From Roseobacter sp. (GTDB lineage Bacteria > Pseudomonadota > Alphaproteobacteria > Rhodobacterales > Rhodobacteraceae): a stretch of 64,000 nucleotides of DNA. Each line of letters starts with the position of its first letter. Position 1 is the first letter of the stretch. The position numbers were made by a program, and so were the translations under genes. Shown here in pieces: positions 29,574 to 39,581 of the stretch. The notes below the pieces were generated by a model. It worked only from the letters and a program-made list of their open reading frames with translations, made no database searches and was not told where the DNA came from. Where the stretch lies: NCBI RefSeq assembly GCF_024639605.1, contig NZ_JAHEHZ010000002.1, forward strand, positions 1 through 64,000. The letters run 5' to 3'.

Positions 29574-32153
29574 TCAGCTGCTTTTTGCTGTTTTCTTCGC
29601 TGCTGTTTTCTTGCGCGGTGCAGCTTTCTTTCTGCGGGTGCCCTTTTTCGCGGCCTTCTCTTCGATCAGCGCCACGGCGGCCTCGATGCTCAGATCATCA
29701 GGCGCTGTTTCTTTGGGGATCGTCGCGTTGATTTTGTCCCACTTAACATAGGGTCCGTATTTGCCTTCCATGATGGAAATCTGGCCACCCTCACCGGGAT
29801 GTTCGCCAAGATCGCGCAGGGTCTTTGCCGCCGCACCGCGTCCGCCCCGGCTCGCGACCTTTTCCGCCAGCAGTTGCACCGCACGGTTCATGCCCACGGT
29901 AAATACCTCGTCAATGCTCTCCAGGTTGGCGTTCGTGCCGCCTCGTTCGGAGGTCGATGCTGCATGCTTGAGGTAGGGCCCGTAACGCCCGATGTTTGAC
30001 CAGACCGGCACGCCGTCTTCAGGGTGGGGGCCGATCTCACGGGGCAGGGACAACAGCTTGAGCGCCTGCGGCAAACCGACGTCTTCGGGCGGCCAGTCTT
30101 TGGGGATCGACTGTCGTGGCGGTTTCTTATTGTCTTCGGTGACTTCGCCGCGCTGCACATAGGGGCCAAAGCGGCCCTTGAAAGCATAAATCTTGTCGCC
30201 GGCGTCCTCGCCCAGCAGTTTGCCCTCGGGCGGAATCCCGCTGTCGTCTTCTTCGCCCGGCGGGCCGAACGCACGGGTGTAGCGGCACTCGGGATAATTC
30301 GAGCAGCCGATGAACGCCCCGCCAGAGCGCGCCGTGCGCATGCTCAGCCGGCCCGCGCCGCAGTTGGGGCAGAGCCGCGGGTCGCTGCCGTCTTCGTTCG
30401 GCGGGAAGAGGTGCGGCTCCAGCACTTCGTTGATCTTTTCCAGCACCTCGGTGATGCGCAGATCGGCTGTTTCGGCAATGGCGGCGGAGAAATCCCGCCA
30501 GAAGCGGCGCAGCACTTCTTTATAATCGGCATCCCCCGCGCTCACATCGTCCAGCTGGTCTTCAAGATCGGCGGTGAAATCATATCCCACATAGCGGCGG
30601 AAATAGTTTTCCAGAAAGGCCGTCACCAGACGACCCTTGTCCTCTGGGATCAGGCGGTTTTTGTCTTTGCGCACATATTCGCGGTCCTGGATCGTCGTTA
30701 CGATCGACGCATAGGTCGAGGGGCGCCCGATGCCAAGCTCTTCCATACGCTTGACCAGCGTGGCCTCAGTATAGCGCGGCGGGGGCTGGGTGAAATGCTG
30801 CTCGGGCGTGATGGAGCGTTTCTCCATCGCATCGCCCTGATCGATCTGCGGCAGGCGCTTGTCATCGTCATCAGTGACAACATCATCGCGGCCCTCTTCA
30901 TAAACGCGCAGGAAGCCGTCAAAGAGCACGACCTGGCCCGTTGCGCGCAGTTCAATCTGACCGTCAGCGCTGGCCACATCTACCGTGGTGCGCTCCATGC
31001 GGGCAGCTTCCATCTGGCAGGCCAGGGTGCGTTTCCAGATCAGGTCGTAGAGTTTGCGCTGATCCGCGTCTGAGGTTTTCAGATCCTCCGGTTTGGTCAG
31101 CATCTCCGTGGGGCGCACACATTCATGCGCTTCCTGGGCGTTCTTGGCTTTGTTTTTGTAGATGCGCGGTTTGTCCGGCACATATTCGCCACCATAGAGG
31201 GTTTTGATCGCGTCCCGCGCCGCGGTGACCGCTTCGGGGGCCATGTCGATGCCGTCGGTCCGCATATACGTGATGTAGCCGGCCTCATAAAGCCGCTGCG
31301 CGGTGCTCATGGTCTGGCGCGCACCCATGCCGAACTTGCGACTGGCCTCCTGCTGCAGCGTGGAGGTCATAAAAGGGGCGGCGGGGTTACGGCTGGCGGG
31401 CTTTGCTTCGACCGATTGTACTTTGAGATCACGCGAAGTGATCGCCTGAACGGCCATCTCCGCCTGAGTCTGATCTGCAATGTCGAAGCGTTCAAGCTTC
31501 TTGCCGGCCAGAACGGTCAGGCGCGCCTCGAAATCCTGTCCGCGCGGCGTGCCAAGCATTGCTTTGACTGACCAGTACTCACGGTTGCGGAAGGCTTCGA
31601 TTTCCATCTCGCGCTCGACGATCAGGCGCAGGGTCACAGACTGTACGCGCCCTGCGGATTTGGCACCGGGCAATTTGCGCCACAGTACAGGCGAGAGGTT
31701 AAAGCCTACCAGATAATCCAGCGCGCGCCTCGCCAGATAGGCCTCAACGAGCGGCATATCGACCTGGCGCGGATTGGCCATCGCCTCGGTCACGGCCTTT
31801 TTGGTGATCTGGTTAAAGACCACCCGGCTGACGGGGGTGTCCTTTTTGATCGACTTGCGTTTGGTCAGGGCTTCCTGAAGGTGCCAGCTGATTGCCTCGC
31901 CTTCGCGGTCGGGGTCGGTGGCGAGAATGAGAGCGTTGTCTTCTTTGAGCGCATCGGCAATGGCTTTGACGTGTTTTTTACTGTCGGAGGCCACTTCCCA
32001 GAGCATGTCGAACTCGTTTTCCGGATCCACCGAGCCGTCTTTCGGGGGCAGGTCCCGCACATGTCCGTAAGAGGCCAGAACGGTGTAATCCTTACCCAGA
32101 TAAGAGTTGATCGTTTTTGCTTTGGCTGGGGATTCGACGACGACGACCGGCAT
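29574..32153 (-). CDS. topA: DNA topoisomerase I
   Basis: The 859-residue type IA enzyme relaxes negative supercoils. It begins with the Toprim motif VVVESPAKAKTI, has ATDPDREGEAISWHL with the metal-binding Asp residues, and the active-site Tyr in GYITYMRTD. One C4 zinc ribbon is seen (CPNCGAGRL...GCSNYPEC), then several topoisomerase C-terminal repeats (GRFGPYVQRG, GRYGPYLKHA, GKYGPYVKWD). A Lys-rich tail (KKAAPRKKTAAKKTAK) probably helps DNA binding. The start at ATG 32153 fits the family; the track's upstream extension does not. dprA lies upstream on the same strand, a usual alphaproteobacterial pairing. Confidence 0.97.
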   Translation of the reverse strand: MPVVVVESPAKAKTINSYLGKDYTVLASYGHVRDLPPKDGSVDPENEFDMLWEVASDSKKHVKAIADALKEDNALILATDPDREGEAISWHLQEALTKRKSIKKDTPVSRVVFNQITKKAVTEAMANPRQVDMPLVEAYLARRALDYLVGFNLSPVLWRKLPGAKSAGRVQSVTLRLIVEREMEIEAFRNREYWSVKAMLGTPRGQDFEARLTVLAGKKLERFDIADQTQAEMAVQAITSRDLKVQSVEAKPASRNPAAPFMTSTLQQEASRKFGMGARQTMSTAQRLYEAGYITYMRTDGIDMAPEAVTAARDAIKTLYGGEYVPDKPRIYKNKAKNAQEAHECVRPTEMLTKPEDLKTSDADQRKLYDLIWKRTLACQMEAARMERTTVDVASADGQIELRATGQVVLFDGFLRVYEEGRDDVVTDDDDKRLPQIDQGDAMEKRSITPEQHFTQPPPRYTEATLVKRMEELGIGRPSTYASIVTTIQDREYVRKDKNRLIPEDKGRLVTAFLENYFRRYVGYDFTADLEDQLDDVSAGDADYKEVLRRFWRDFSAAIAETADLRITEVLEKINEVLEPHLFPPNEDGSDPRLCPNCGAGRLSMRTARSGGAFIGCSNYPECRYTRAFGPPGEEDDSGIPPEGKLLGEDAGDKIYAFKGRFGPYVQRGEVTEDNKKPPRQSIPKDWPPEDVGLPQALKLLSLPREIGPHPEDGVPVWSNIGRYGPYLKHAASTSERGGTNANLESIDEVFTVGMNRAVQLLAEKVASRGGRGAAAKTLRDLGEHPGEGGQISIMEGKYGPYVKWDKINATIPKETAPDDLSIEAAVALIEEKAAKKGTRRKKAAPRKKTAAKKTAKSS

Positions 32154-32387
32154 ATTACGGGGTACCTCTGAGCGAAAATATCTGATGTCTATGGCCACGT
32201 CTGAGGTGGGGTGCAAGCGGATTTTGTCAATCGTGCCTCGTGCAGGCCGTGCCTCAGACGCCCTGGCAGAGCGGCACTGGAGTTGGGTCCTGATGGGTCA
32301 GGCGGCTGACCCGCTGGTGCGAAAATAGTGTTCCCGGAAGGCGTCCGGCGGAACCCTGAGCGCGTCGTTCAGTGCACCGTCGCCCGG

Positions 32388-33605
32388 TCAGCTTGTGCGC
32401 GAAACCAGCCCGCCTGCCTGTCGGATGATCTCACCTTTCAGTTCCAGTTCGAGCAGCGCAGGGGCCGCATCTGACGAACGCACTGCGAGATCACGGATGA
32501 GCTGGTCTTCAGCCAGCGGCGCCGGGCTCAGCCGGTCGAGGATGCGGCGGTGCAGTTCCGCTGCATGGGCGAGGGCTGCGTTTTTGACCCGGCGTGCGGG
32601 AGGGGTCAGTAAGGTCTGCCCTGAGGTCATTGCTTTTCTGCCGGGTGCAGCGGTTTCCCGGGGCATGGGCAGAGGCAGGGGCCGTTGATCAGTATGCGCT
32701 GCGATAGGGCCGATGGCTTCAAGAACGTCCCGGGCCGACCGCACCAGGACCGCGCCGTCGCGGATCAGCTTATTGCAGCCCGATGCACGCGCATCAAAGG
32801 GGCTGCCGGGTACGGCCAGAACTTCACGACCCTGATCGAGAGCATCACGCGCGGTGATCAGGCTGCCGGATTTTGCAGCAGCCTCCACAACGACCGTTGC
32901 CCGGCTCAGCCCGGAGATGATCCGGTTGCGGCCCGGAAAGTGCCGCGCTCTTGGTTGCAGCCCCGGCGGGTGCTCTGACAGACGCAATCCGTGGTCCGCA
33001 ATATCACGGGCCAGTCCGGTGTTCTCTGAGGGATAGATGATATCCACGCCGCCAGCCTGAACCGCGATTGTCCCGGTAGGCAGTGCTGCCAGATGCGCAG
33101 CCGTATCAACGCCGCGGGCCAGGCCCGAGACAATCACATAACCCGCCGCACCCAGATCCGCAGCAAGCGAGCGTGCCATTCTGGTGCCGAGCGAGGAGGC
33201 GTTCCGGGCGCCGACCAGAGAGATCATAGGTCTCAGCAGCAGTTCAGGATCGCCGATCACCCATAAAAACGGAGGCGCATCGCTGATTTCCTCAAGAGTG
33301 GCGGGATAGGCAGGCGTGCCGGACATTACCAGCCTGGCACCGGCCGCGCGGGCGGCGTTGAGTTCGGCCTGCACAACCTCTGGGGGGCAGACCTCATATT
33401 TCTCAACGCCGGCGGCGCGCGCCACCTCAGGCAGCGCGGCCAGCGCATTCTGCGCAGTGCCGTGTTCAGTCAGCAGTCGTTTATACGTCGTTATGCCAAC
33501 CCGGCGGGAGCGCAAGAGACGGAGCCGGGAGAACTGTTCGTCTTCCGGGGTGGGTGGGAGTGGGGGGTGAGTGGAAGAAGGATTGTGATCCTTTTCATCA
33601 GTCAT
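32388..33605 (-). CDS. dprA: DNA-processing protein DprA
   Basis: The 405-residue protein has the DprA Rossmann core: LVGARNASSLGTRMARSLA, VSGLARGVDTAAH, GGVDIIYPSEN and FPGRNRIISGLS. An N-terminal SAM-like region precedes it, and a C-terminal winged helix (about 340-405) follows a low-complexity linker. DprA loads RecA onto incoming single-stranded DNA in natural transformation. ATG 33603-33605 with AGGACGGAG upstream is the start; the track ORF is longer. About 230 nt without genes separate it from topA. Confidence 0.95.
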   Translation of the reverse strand: MTDEKDHNPSSTHPPLPPTPEDEQFSRLRLLRSRRVGITTYKRLLTEHGTAQNALAALPEVARAAGVEKYEVCPPEVVQAELNAARAAGARLVMSGTPAYPATLEEISDAPPFLWVIGDPELLLRPMISLVGARNASSLGTRMARSLAADLGAAGYVIVSGLARGVDTAAHLAALPTGTIAVQAGGVDIIYPSENTGLARDIADHGLRLSEHPPGLQPRARHFPGRNRIISGLSRATVVVEAAAKSGSLITARDALDQGREVLAVPGSPFDARASGCNKLIRDGAVLVRSARDVLEAIGPIAAHTDQRPLPLPMPRETAAPGRKAMTSGQTLLTPPARRVKNAALAHAAELHRRILDRLSPAPLAEDQLIRDLAVRSSDAAPALLELELKGEIIRQAGGLVSRTS

Positions 33606-33726
33606 CCGCGGCTCCGTCCTTTGCAGAATCAGGTTTAAGCCGTCTTGGTTAACAACGCGTGAAGAAACTCTGCCCCCGGGCATCGCTATTTATGGGGAGA
33701 CCAGCGGCGACCCGCAGCCGGGCGGG

Positions 33727-35148
33727 TCAGGAGGCCGATCCGCCCACCGTCAAACCGCCGATCATCAGCGTCGGCTGGCCCACCCCCACCGGCACCCATT
33801 GTCCCGCCTTGCCGCAATTGCCCATGCCCGGATCAAGCGCCATGTCGTTGCCGATGGCGCGGATGTGTTTCAGGGCGGTGGAGCCGTCTCCGATCAGGGT
33901 CGCACCGCGCACCGGTGCGCCGACTTTGCCATCCTGCACCCGGTAGGCTTCGGTGCAGGAAAACACGAATTTGCCGTTGGTGATATCGACCTGGCCACCG
34001 CCGAAACCGACCGCATAAATGCCGTCCTTGAGGCCGGCGACAATGTCATCGGGAGCCGTGTCGCCGCCCAGCATGTAAGTGTTGGTCATCCGCGGCATCG
34101 GCGCATGGGCATAGCTCTCGCGCCGCCCGTTGCCGGTGGGGGCGACCCCCATCAGGCGGGCATTCTGGCGGTCCTGCATATAGCCTACAAGTATGCCGTC
34201 CTCGATCAGGGTGTTTTTGCCCGAAGGCGTGCCCTCGTCGTCGACAGAGATTGAGCCGCGCCGGTCCGGGATCGTGCCGTCATCCAGCACCGTGACCCCG
34301 GAGCTGGCAATCTGCTGACCCATCAGTCCGGCGAAAGCCGAAGAGCCTTTGCGGTTAAAATCGCCTTCCAGCCCGTGCCCGATTGCCTCGTGCAGCAGAA
34401 TTCCGGGCCATCCCGGGCCAAGCACAACATCCATCACACCCGCCGGAGCAGGTACGGCACCAAGATTGACAACCGCGACCCGCAGGGCCTCGCGCGCTTT
34501 TGCCTGCCAGTCCTGCAGGGCCAGCAACCCGTCGAGCCCCACGCGTCCGCCGCCGCCTGCTGTGCCGGCTTCGCGCCGGCCGTTCTCCTCGACGATCACC
34601 GAGACATTCACCCGCGTCATGGGCCGGACATCGCGCACGGATTGCCCGTCCGGACGCAGAATTTCGACCTCTTGCAGGCTGGCGGCAATCGTGGCCGAGA
34701 CCTGCACAACCCGCGGGTCCAGATCACGGGCAAAGGCATCGATCTCGCGCAGGGTTTCGATTTTTACCGGGAAGGGTGCTCCGGCTATGGGGTCATCGTC
34801 GGTATAAAGCTTTGTATTGGTTGCGACTGGCGCATCCGCCCAGGTGCCGCCGCCGTCGCCCACGGCCAGACGTGTGGTTTCCGCCGCCCGCTTTAAAGCG
34901 CTTTCCGTTATTTCTGTGGAATGAGCGTACCCGGTGACTTCTCCGCGCACAGCGCGCAGACCGAACCCGGCGCCCGCATCATAACTCGCGGTTCTGAGCC
35001 GCCCGTCGTCAAAGACCAGTGCCTCGGAACGGCGACGCTCCAGAAACAGCTCTCCGTCATCGGCACCATCAGTGGCCGCGCGCAGAACCCTCAGAGCCGT
35101 TTCCCGGTCCAGCGAATCGTCAAAGGGTGAAAAAGGCGCGTCTGTCAT
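33727..35148 (-). CDS. tldD: Metalloprotease TldD
   Basis: This 473-residue protein has the conserved zinc-site segment LLHEAIGHGLEGDFNRKGSSAF (HExxxH) and the C-terminal GGGQVDITNGKFVFSC typical of TldD. With TldE/PmbA it forms a heterodimeric protease that degrades unfolded peptides and matures some peptide products. No tldE is in this window, which is normal since the two are often unlinked. ATG 35146-35148 with AAAGGA upstream is used, discarding a 43-residue extension. It is divergent from ctaC across about 190 nt. Confidence 0.95.
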   Translation of the reverse strand: MTDAPFSPFDDSLDRETALRVLRAATDGADDGELFLERRRSEALVFDDGRLRTASYDAGAGFGLRAVRGEVTGYAHSTEITESALKRAAETTRLAVGDGGGTWADAPVATNTKLYTDDDPIAGAPFPVKIETLREIDAFARDLDPRVVQVSATIAASLQEVEILRPDGQSVRDVRPMTRVNVSVIVEENGRREAGTAGGGGRVGLDGLLALQDWQAKAREALRVAVVNLGAVPAPAGVMDVVLGPGWPGILLHEAIGHGLEGDFNRKGSSAFAGLMGQQIASSGVTVLDDGTIPDRRGSISVDDEGTPSGKNTLIEDGILVGYMQDRQNARLMGVAPTGNGRRESYAHAPMPRMTNTYMLGGDTAPDDIVAGLKDGIYAVGFGGGQVDITNGKFVFSCTEAYRVQDGKVGAPVRGATLIGDGSTALKHIRAIGNDMALDPGMGNCGKAGQWVPVGVGQPTLMIGGLTVGGSAS

Positions 35149-35341
35149 TGGGCTGGTCCTTTGCAAAAAGCGGCTGATTTCCGGCTCAGCGTCTGTTTGA
35201 CGCAAGCTGAAGCCTTTATCTCGTACACAGAATATGATTGTAAGGATGGCGAATACAACGGGAGGGCTGATGCGCAACTCAGATCCTTACCCACAATGCG
35301 CAACAATGATCCAGCGATCACCAATCAGATCAGGACGACAC

Positions 35342-36223
35342 ATGAAAAGAATCACATCCCTCGCAGGCTTTATGGCCGGCCTGACAGCGACCGGTGCTTA
35401 TGCACAGGACAACCTCGAAATCATCGGGAAACCTGTGGACGGGCTGACCGGGTTTCAGCCCGCTGTTACCGAACTGGCGCGCGATATCCACAATCTGGAC
35501 TGGATGCTGCTGGTGATCATCACGATCATCTCGCTCTTTGTGACGGCGCTCATTGCCTGGGTCTGCATACGCTACAATGCAAAGCGCAACCCGGAGCCCG
35601 CGACCTTTACACACCACACACCCGTTGAAATTGCCTGGACGGTCATTCCGATTGTCATCCTCGTGTTCATCGGTGCCTATTCGCTGCCGGTTTTGTTCAA
35701 GCAGCAGGAAATTCCTGAGGGCGACATCACGATCAAAGTGACCGGATACCAGTGGTACTGGGATTACGAATATGTGGATGAGGGCTTTGAGTTTTCTTCC
35801 TACATGATCGGTGCACCGGCAACCGGTGGCAACAATGCCAAATCGCCCGAGGTGATTCAGCAGCTCGAAGAGGCCGGGTATTCGGAAGATGAGTTCCTGC
35901 TGGCAACCGATACATCTGTTGTTGTGCCTGTTGGCAAAACCATCGTGATGCAGGTCACGGCCGGCGATGTGATCCACTCCTGGACGATCCCTGCCTTTGG
36001 CGTGAAACAGGACGGTGTGCCCGGTCGTCTGGCGGAACTGTGGTTTAAGGCCGAGCAGGAGGGCATCTATTTCGGTCAGTGCTCCGAGCTTTGCGGTCTG
36101 AACCACGCATATATGCCGATCACGGTAAAAGTCGTATCGGAGGAAGCCTATGCCGAATGGCTGGCCGGTGCGAAAGAGGAATACGCCGGTATCCCGCAGA
36201 CCCGCGTACTGGCATCCAACTGA
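35342..36223 (+). CDS. ctaC: Cytochrome c oxidase subunit II (aa3 type)
   Basis: The 293-residue protein has a signal peptide ending near AYAQ, two membrane helices (about 53-75 and 95-115) and a periplasmic cupredoxin domain. The CuA ligands are visible: His in DVIHSWTIP and the set in [15 protein letters not shown]. The aromatic path YQWYWDYEY leads electrons from cytochrome c. The start is ATG 35342, as the longer ORF lacks a signal at its N-terminus. Subunit I (ctaD) is not in the window, which is usual for Rhodobacteraceae. It opens the cta cluster. Confidence 0.97.
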   Translation: MKRITSLAGFMAGLTATGAYAQDNLEIIGKPVDGLTGFQPAVTELARDIHNLDWMLLVIITIISLFVTALIAWVCIRYNAKRNPEPATFTHHTPVEIAWTVIPIVILVFIGAYSLPVLFKQQEIPEGDITIKVTGYQWYWDYEYVDEGFEFSSYMIGAPATGGNNAKSPEVIQQLEEAGYSEDEFLLATDTSVVVPVGKTIVMQVTAGDVIHSWTIPAFGVKQDGVPGRLAELWFKAEQEGIYFGQCSELCGLNHAYMPITVKVVSEEAYAEWLAGAKEEYAGIPQTRVLASN

Positions 36224-36281
36224 AGCGGGCCGGGCTGTGCGTGTCACAGCCCCTCGCGCTACCTGCGCCCGAGGCACATGA

Positions 36282-37220
36282 ATGTCTGATGTAAGCTACA
36301 ACACACCTACCGGGGAATATGATACGCAGCTCGGCGATTATTTCGCCCTGCTCAAGCCGCGCGTCATGTCACTCGTGGTGTTCACGGCGCTGGTGGGCCT
36401 GATCGCGGCGCCGGTGCCGGTGCATCCGGTCATTGCCTTTGCCTCGATCCTTTTTGTGGCCATCGGGGCGGGTGCCTCGGGTGCGCTCAATATGTGGTGG
36501 GACGCGGATATCGACGCCGTCATGCGGCGCACGGCAAAACGCCCCATTCCGTCAGGCCGGGTGCCTGCGGGCGAGGCGCTGAGCCTTGGGATGGCGCTTT
36601 CGGGTCTCTCGGTGATGATGCTGGGGCTTGCGGCAAATCTGCTGTCCGCGGCGCTGCTGGCATTTACCATCTTTTTCTACGCCGTTGTCTATTCCATGTG
36701 GCTTAAACGTGCGACGCCGCAGAACATCGTGATCGGCGGAGCCGCAGGGGCCTTCCCGCCGGTTATTGGCTGGGTGATCGCGACAGGCAGTTTCTCTGTC
36801 GAGGCCTGGCTGATGTTTGCGCTGATCTTCATGTGGACGCCGCCGCACTTCTGGGCGCTGGCACTCTTTATGAAGTCTGATTACGACGACGCGGATGTGC
36901 CGATGCTGACCGTGACCCACGGGCGCAAAGTGACGCGCGCACATATCATCGCCTATACCGTGCTGCTGGCCGTTCTGGCCGTTGGTACGGGCTTTACCGC
37001 CATCGGCGGGCCGCTTTATCTGGCGACGGCCGTAGTGCTGAACACGCTCTTTCTGAAAGGTGCTTACGACATCTGGCGCCGGCCTGAAGAGGCCGCGATC
37101 AAAGACGGATATATCGTGGAGAAGAAATTCTTCCGCCTGTCGCTCTGGTATCTGTTCGCCCATTTCGGCGCGATCCTGTTTGAAGCGGTGCTGCGCCCCT
37201 TCGGTCTGGGAGGCTGGTAA
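36282..37220 (+). CDS. ctaB: Protoheme IX farnesyltransferase CtaB/CyoE
   Basis: The 312-residue polytopic membrane enzyme makes heme O from heme B, the first step to the heme A of aa3 oxidase. The prenyltransferase Asp-rich motifs are present: NMWWDADIDAVMRRTAKRP and KSDYDDADVPML. About eight hydrophobic segments are seen. It lies 58 nt after ctaC and is followed 3 nt later by the small membrane protein gene. Confidence 0.96.
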   Translation: MSDVSYNTPTGEYDTQLGDYFALLKPRVMSLVVFTALVGLIAAPVPVHPVIAFASILFVAIGAGASGALNMWWDADIDAVMRRTAKRPIPSGRVPAGEALSLGMALSGLSVMMLGLAANLLSAALLAFTIFFYAVVYSMWLKRATPQNIVIGGAAGAFPPVIGWVIATGSFSVEAWLMFALIFMWTPPHFWALALFMKSDYDDADVPMLTVTHGRKVTRAHIIAYTVLLAVLAVGTGFTAIGGPLYLATAVVLNTLFLKGAYDIWRRPEEAAIKDGYIVEKKFFRLSLWYLFAHFGAILFEAVLRPFGLGGW

Positions 37221-37223
37221 ATA

Positions 37224-37388
37224 ATGGCACTGCGTCCTGAACACGAGATCCACACACGCCGCCGCGGACGTAACGTTGGCGTGGGTCTGATGCTTGCAGG
37301 ATTTGTGGTGCTGGTGCTGGCGCTGACCTTTACCAAGGTCACCAACGGTGCATTTGAGTTACCCCGTGCAGAGGAGCTCACACAGTAA
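37224..37388 (+). CDS. CoxF-like small membrane protein of the cta cluster (missed by the ORF track)
   Basis: ATG 37224 opens a 54-residue frame (MALRPEHEIHTRRRG...) with a basic N-terminus, one membrane helix (about 19-39, VGVGLMLAGFVVLVLALTF) and a short acidic tail. It begins 3 nt after ctaB, and its TAA overlaps the ctaG ATG (TAATG). The exact packing argues that it is translated. Many alphaproteobacterial cta clusters carry a protein of this size between ctaB and ctaG (called CoxF in some). Function is unproven; a role in oxidase assembly is inference. Confidence 0.82.
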   Translation: MALRPEHEIHTRRRGRNVGVGLMLAGFVVLVLALTFTKVTNGAFELPRAEELTQ

Positions 37389-37972
37389 TGGCGCTTTCCG
37401 GTCCGGCAAAAACAGTGGCACAGACCGTCAGCCTCGTGCTTGTGATGGGGGCGCTGGCCTGGGCATCAGTGCCGTTTTACGACTGGTTCTGCCGGGTGAC
37501 GGGTTTTGGGGGTGTCACGGGCGTCTCTGAAGTGGCCCCTGATGATGTGCTCGATCAGACGATCAAAATCCGTTTCGACGGCTCTCTGAACAACCGCATG
37601 TCCTGGGAATTCAAACCCGTTGTTCGCGAGATGGAAGTGAAGATCGGTGAAACCGGCCTTGCTTTTTATGAGGCCTATAACCCGACCGATCGCCCCATCG
37701 CGGGGTCTGCGAGCTATAACGTCACCCCCTATCAGGCGGGCGGCTTTTTCAACAAGATCCAGTGCTTTTGCTTTGAAGAGCAGGTGCTGGCGCCCGGAGA
37801 ACGGGTGCAGATGCCGGTCACCTTCTATGTCGATCCGGAAATTGTCGATGACCGCGACGGACAGTATATACACACCATCACACTGTCCTATACATTCTAC
37901 GAAATTGATCTGCCTGAAGGTTATGCCGCGGTAGACGATGCCAACACCAACTCAGACACAAGTCTGAACTGA
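37388..37972 (+). CDS. ctaG: Cytochrome c oxidase assembly protein CtaG (Cox11 family)
   Basis: This 194-residue copper chaperone has one N-terminal membrane anchor (about 10-30) and a periplasmic domain. The CxC-type copper motif lies in [15 protein letters not shown], followed by [11 protein letters not shown]. It delivers copper to CuB of subunit I. Its start overlaps the stop of the small upstream gene, and ctaE follows after 25 nt. Length and motif are typical. Confidence 0.96.
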   Translation: MALSGPAKTVAQTVSLVLVMGALAWASVPFYDWFCRVTGFGGVTGVSEVAPDDVLDQTIKIRFDGSLNNRMSWEFKPVVREMEVKIGETGLAFYEAYNPTDRPIAGSASYNVTPYQAGGFFNKIQCFCFEEQVLAPGERVQMPVTFYVDPEIVDDRDGQYIHTITLSYTFYEIDLPEGYAAVDDANTNSDTSLN

Positions 37973-37997
37973 CCAGGATAAGGTAAGGGACGCACAC

Positions 37998-38804
37998 ATG
38001 GCCCATGAAAAGAACCACGACTATCACATTCTGAACCCCTCGATCTGGCCGTTTCTGGGCGCGCTGGCGGGCTTTATCATGCTCTTTGGTGCGGTGCTCT
38101 GGATGCAGGATGTCACGCCTTTCATGTTCTGGATCGGATTTGTGGGCGTGCTTTATGTCATGTTCGCCTGGTGGTCCGAGGTGGTCACCGAAAGCAAGGT
38201 GGGCGATCACACGCCCGTCGTCCGGATCGGCCTGCGCTATGGCTTTATCCTCTTCATCATGTCCGAAGTGATGTTCTTTGCGGCCTGGTTCTGGAGCTTT
38301 TTCAAACACGCCATCTACCCGATGAACGAATACGTAGGCTCGGAATATATCCCGCCGGAGATTTATCAGGTGGATGCGCTGCACCTGCCGCTGATCAACA
38401 CGCTGGTGTTGCTGCTGTCGGGCTGTGCGGTGACATGGGCGCACCACGCTCTGGTGCATGAGAATAACCGCAAGGACCTGATCTGGGGTCTGGCGATCTC
38501 TATCATCCTTGGCGTGCTCTTCACGGCACTGCAGGCCTATGAGTATTCCTATCTGCTCTATCAGGGATGGGAGTTCGGCGGCGACAAGTTCTTCTCCAAC
38601 TTCTTCATGGCCACGGGTTTCCACGGCGCGCATGTGATCATCGGGACAATCTTTCTTACGGTCTGTCTGATACGTGCGATGAAAGGGCATTTCACGCCTG
38701 AAAAGCACGTCGGTTTCGAGGCAGCGGCCTGGTACTGGCACTTTGTGGATGTGGTCTGGCTCTTCCTCTTCTTCGCCGTTTACATGTGGGGTGTGCCGGG
38801 CTGA
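37998..38804 (+). CDS. ctaE: Cytochrome c oxidase subunit III
   Basis: The 268-residue protein has seven hydrophobic segments and conserved family stretches: [45 protein letters not shown] and [15 protein letters not shown] near the C-terminus. Subunit III stabilises the aa3 oxidase and supports proton uptake. A strong terminator lies 45 nt after its stop, marking the end of the core cta transcript. Confidence 0.97.
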   Translation: MAHEKNHDYHILNPSIWPFLGALAGFIMLFGAVLWMQDVTPFMFWIGFVGVLYVMFAWWSEVVTESKVGDHTPVVRIGLRYGFILFIMSEVMFFAAWFWSFFKHAIYPMNEYVGSEYIPPEIYQVDALHLPLINTLVLLLSGCAVTWAHHALVHENNRKDLIWGLAISIILGVLFTALQAYEYSYLLYQGWEFGGDKFFSNFFMATGFHGAHVIIGTIFLTVCLIRAMKGHFTPEKHVGFEAAAWYWHFVDVVWLFLFFAVYMWGVPG

Positions 38805-38848
38805 ACCACACGCCTTGCAATCCCGCCAGGGGCACGTAAATAGCCAGC

Positions 38849-38880
38849 GGCGCGCGCAGCGATGCGCGCGCCTTGTTTTT
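38849..38880 (+). terminator. Rho-independent terminator between ctaE and surf1
   Basis: GGCGCGCGC (38849-38857), a 6-nt loop and GCGCGCGCC (38864-38872) form a perfect 9-bp stem followed by TTGTTTTT. The surf1 ribosome site begins within a few bases of it. surf1 and thrC therefore depend on read-through or a promoter inside ctaE. Confidence 0.88.
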
Positions 38881-38896
38881 GGGGAGCGGAGGATAA

Positions 38897-39577
38897 ATGC
38901 GACGACTTGCATTCCTGCTGATCTTTGGTCTGGGCGGGGCGGCTCTTCTGGGCGGTCTCGGCATCTGGCAGGTGCAGCGTCTTGCGTGGAAAGAGGCGAT
39001 CATCGATGAGATCGATGCCGCGATCCTGGCCGACCCGGTCGCTTTGCCCGAAACACCCGATCCGGCGCGCGACGCCTATCTTCCGGTACAGGTCACCGGC
39101 ACGCTGGGTGCCGGTTACCTTCGGGTACTGGTCTCGAAAAAGCAGGTGGGTGCAGGCTACCGTATCATCCGGCCGATGCTGCATGATACCGGGCCGTTGC
39201 TTGTGGATCTCGGCTTTGTCTCCGTGGCTGATGCCGGCGGGCTCAGCATAGAGGAAGGGCCGCCCGTCACCATCACCGGGAATCTGCAGTGGCCGCAGGA
39301 GACGGACAGCTTCACCCCGCCGCCTGACACTGATAAAAACATCTGGTTTGCGCGCGACGTCTCCGCCATGGCGGATGCCCTGAATACACGGCCCGTCCTG
39401 GTCGTAAGGCGTGACGTGCCGTTTCCGGACAGCCCGCTGACGGCAATGCCGGTGGACACCAGCGCGATTCCGAACGATCACTTGCAATACGCGATCACGT
39501 GGTTCTCTCTGGCCGCGATCTGGGTTGCGATGACTGCCTTCTTCCTGCGTCGCGGCTCCGCGGCCAACCGGATCTGA
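38897..39577 (+). CDS. SURF1 family cytochrome oxidase assembly protein
   Basis: The 226-residue protein has two membrane helices at the ends (about 5-22 and 200-217) around a periplasmic domain, the SURF1 layout. The segments LGIWQVQRLAWKEAII and QYAITWFSLAAIWVAM are characteristic. SURF1 proteins help heme A insertion into subunit I. GGAGG lies 5 nt before the ATG. It is 4 nt from thrC, so those two are probably transcribed together. Confidence 0.93.
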   Translation: MRRLAFLLIFGLGGAALLGGLGIWQVQRLAWKEAIIDEIDAAILADPVALPETPDPARDAYLPVQVTGTLGAGYLRVLVSKKQVGAGYRIIRPMLHDTGPLLVDLGFVSVADAGGLSIEEGPPVTITGNLQWPQETDSFTPPPDTDKNIWFARDVSAMADALNTRPVLVVRRDVPFPDSPLTAMPVDTSAIPNDHLQYAITWFSLAAIWVAMTAFFLRRGSAANRI

Positions 39578-39581
39578 CCCC

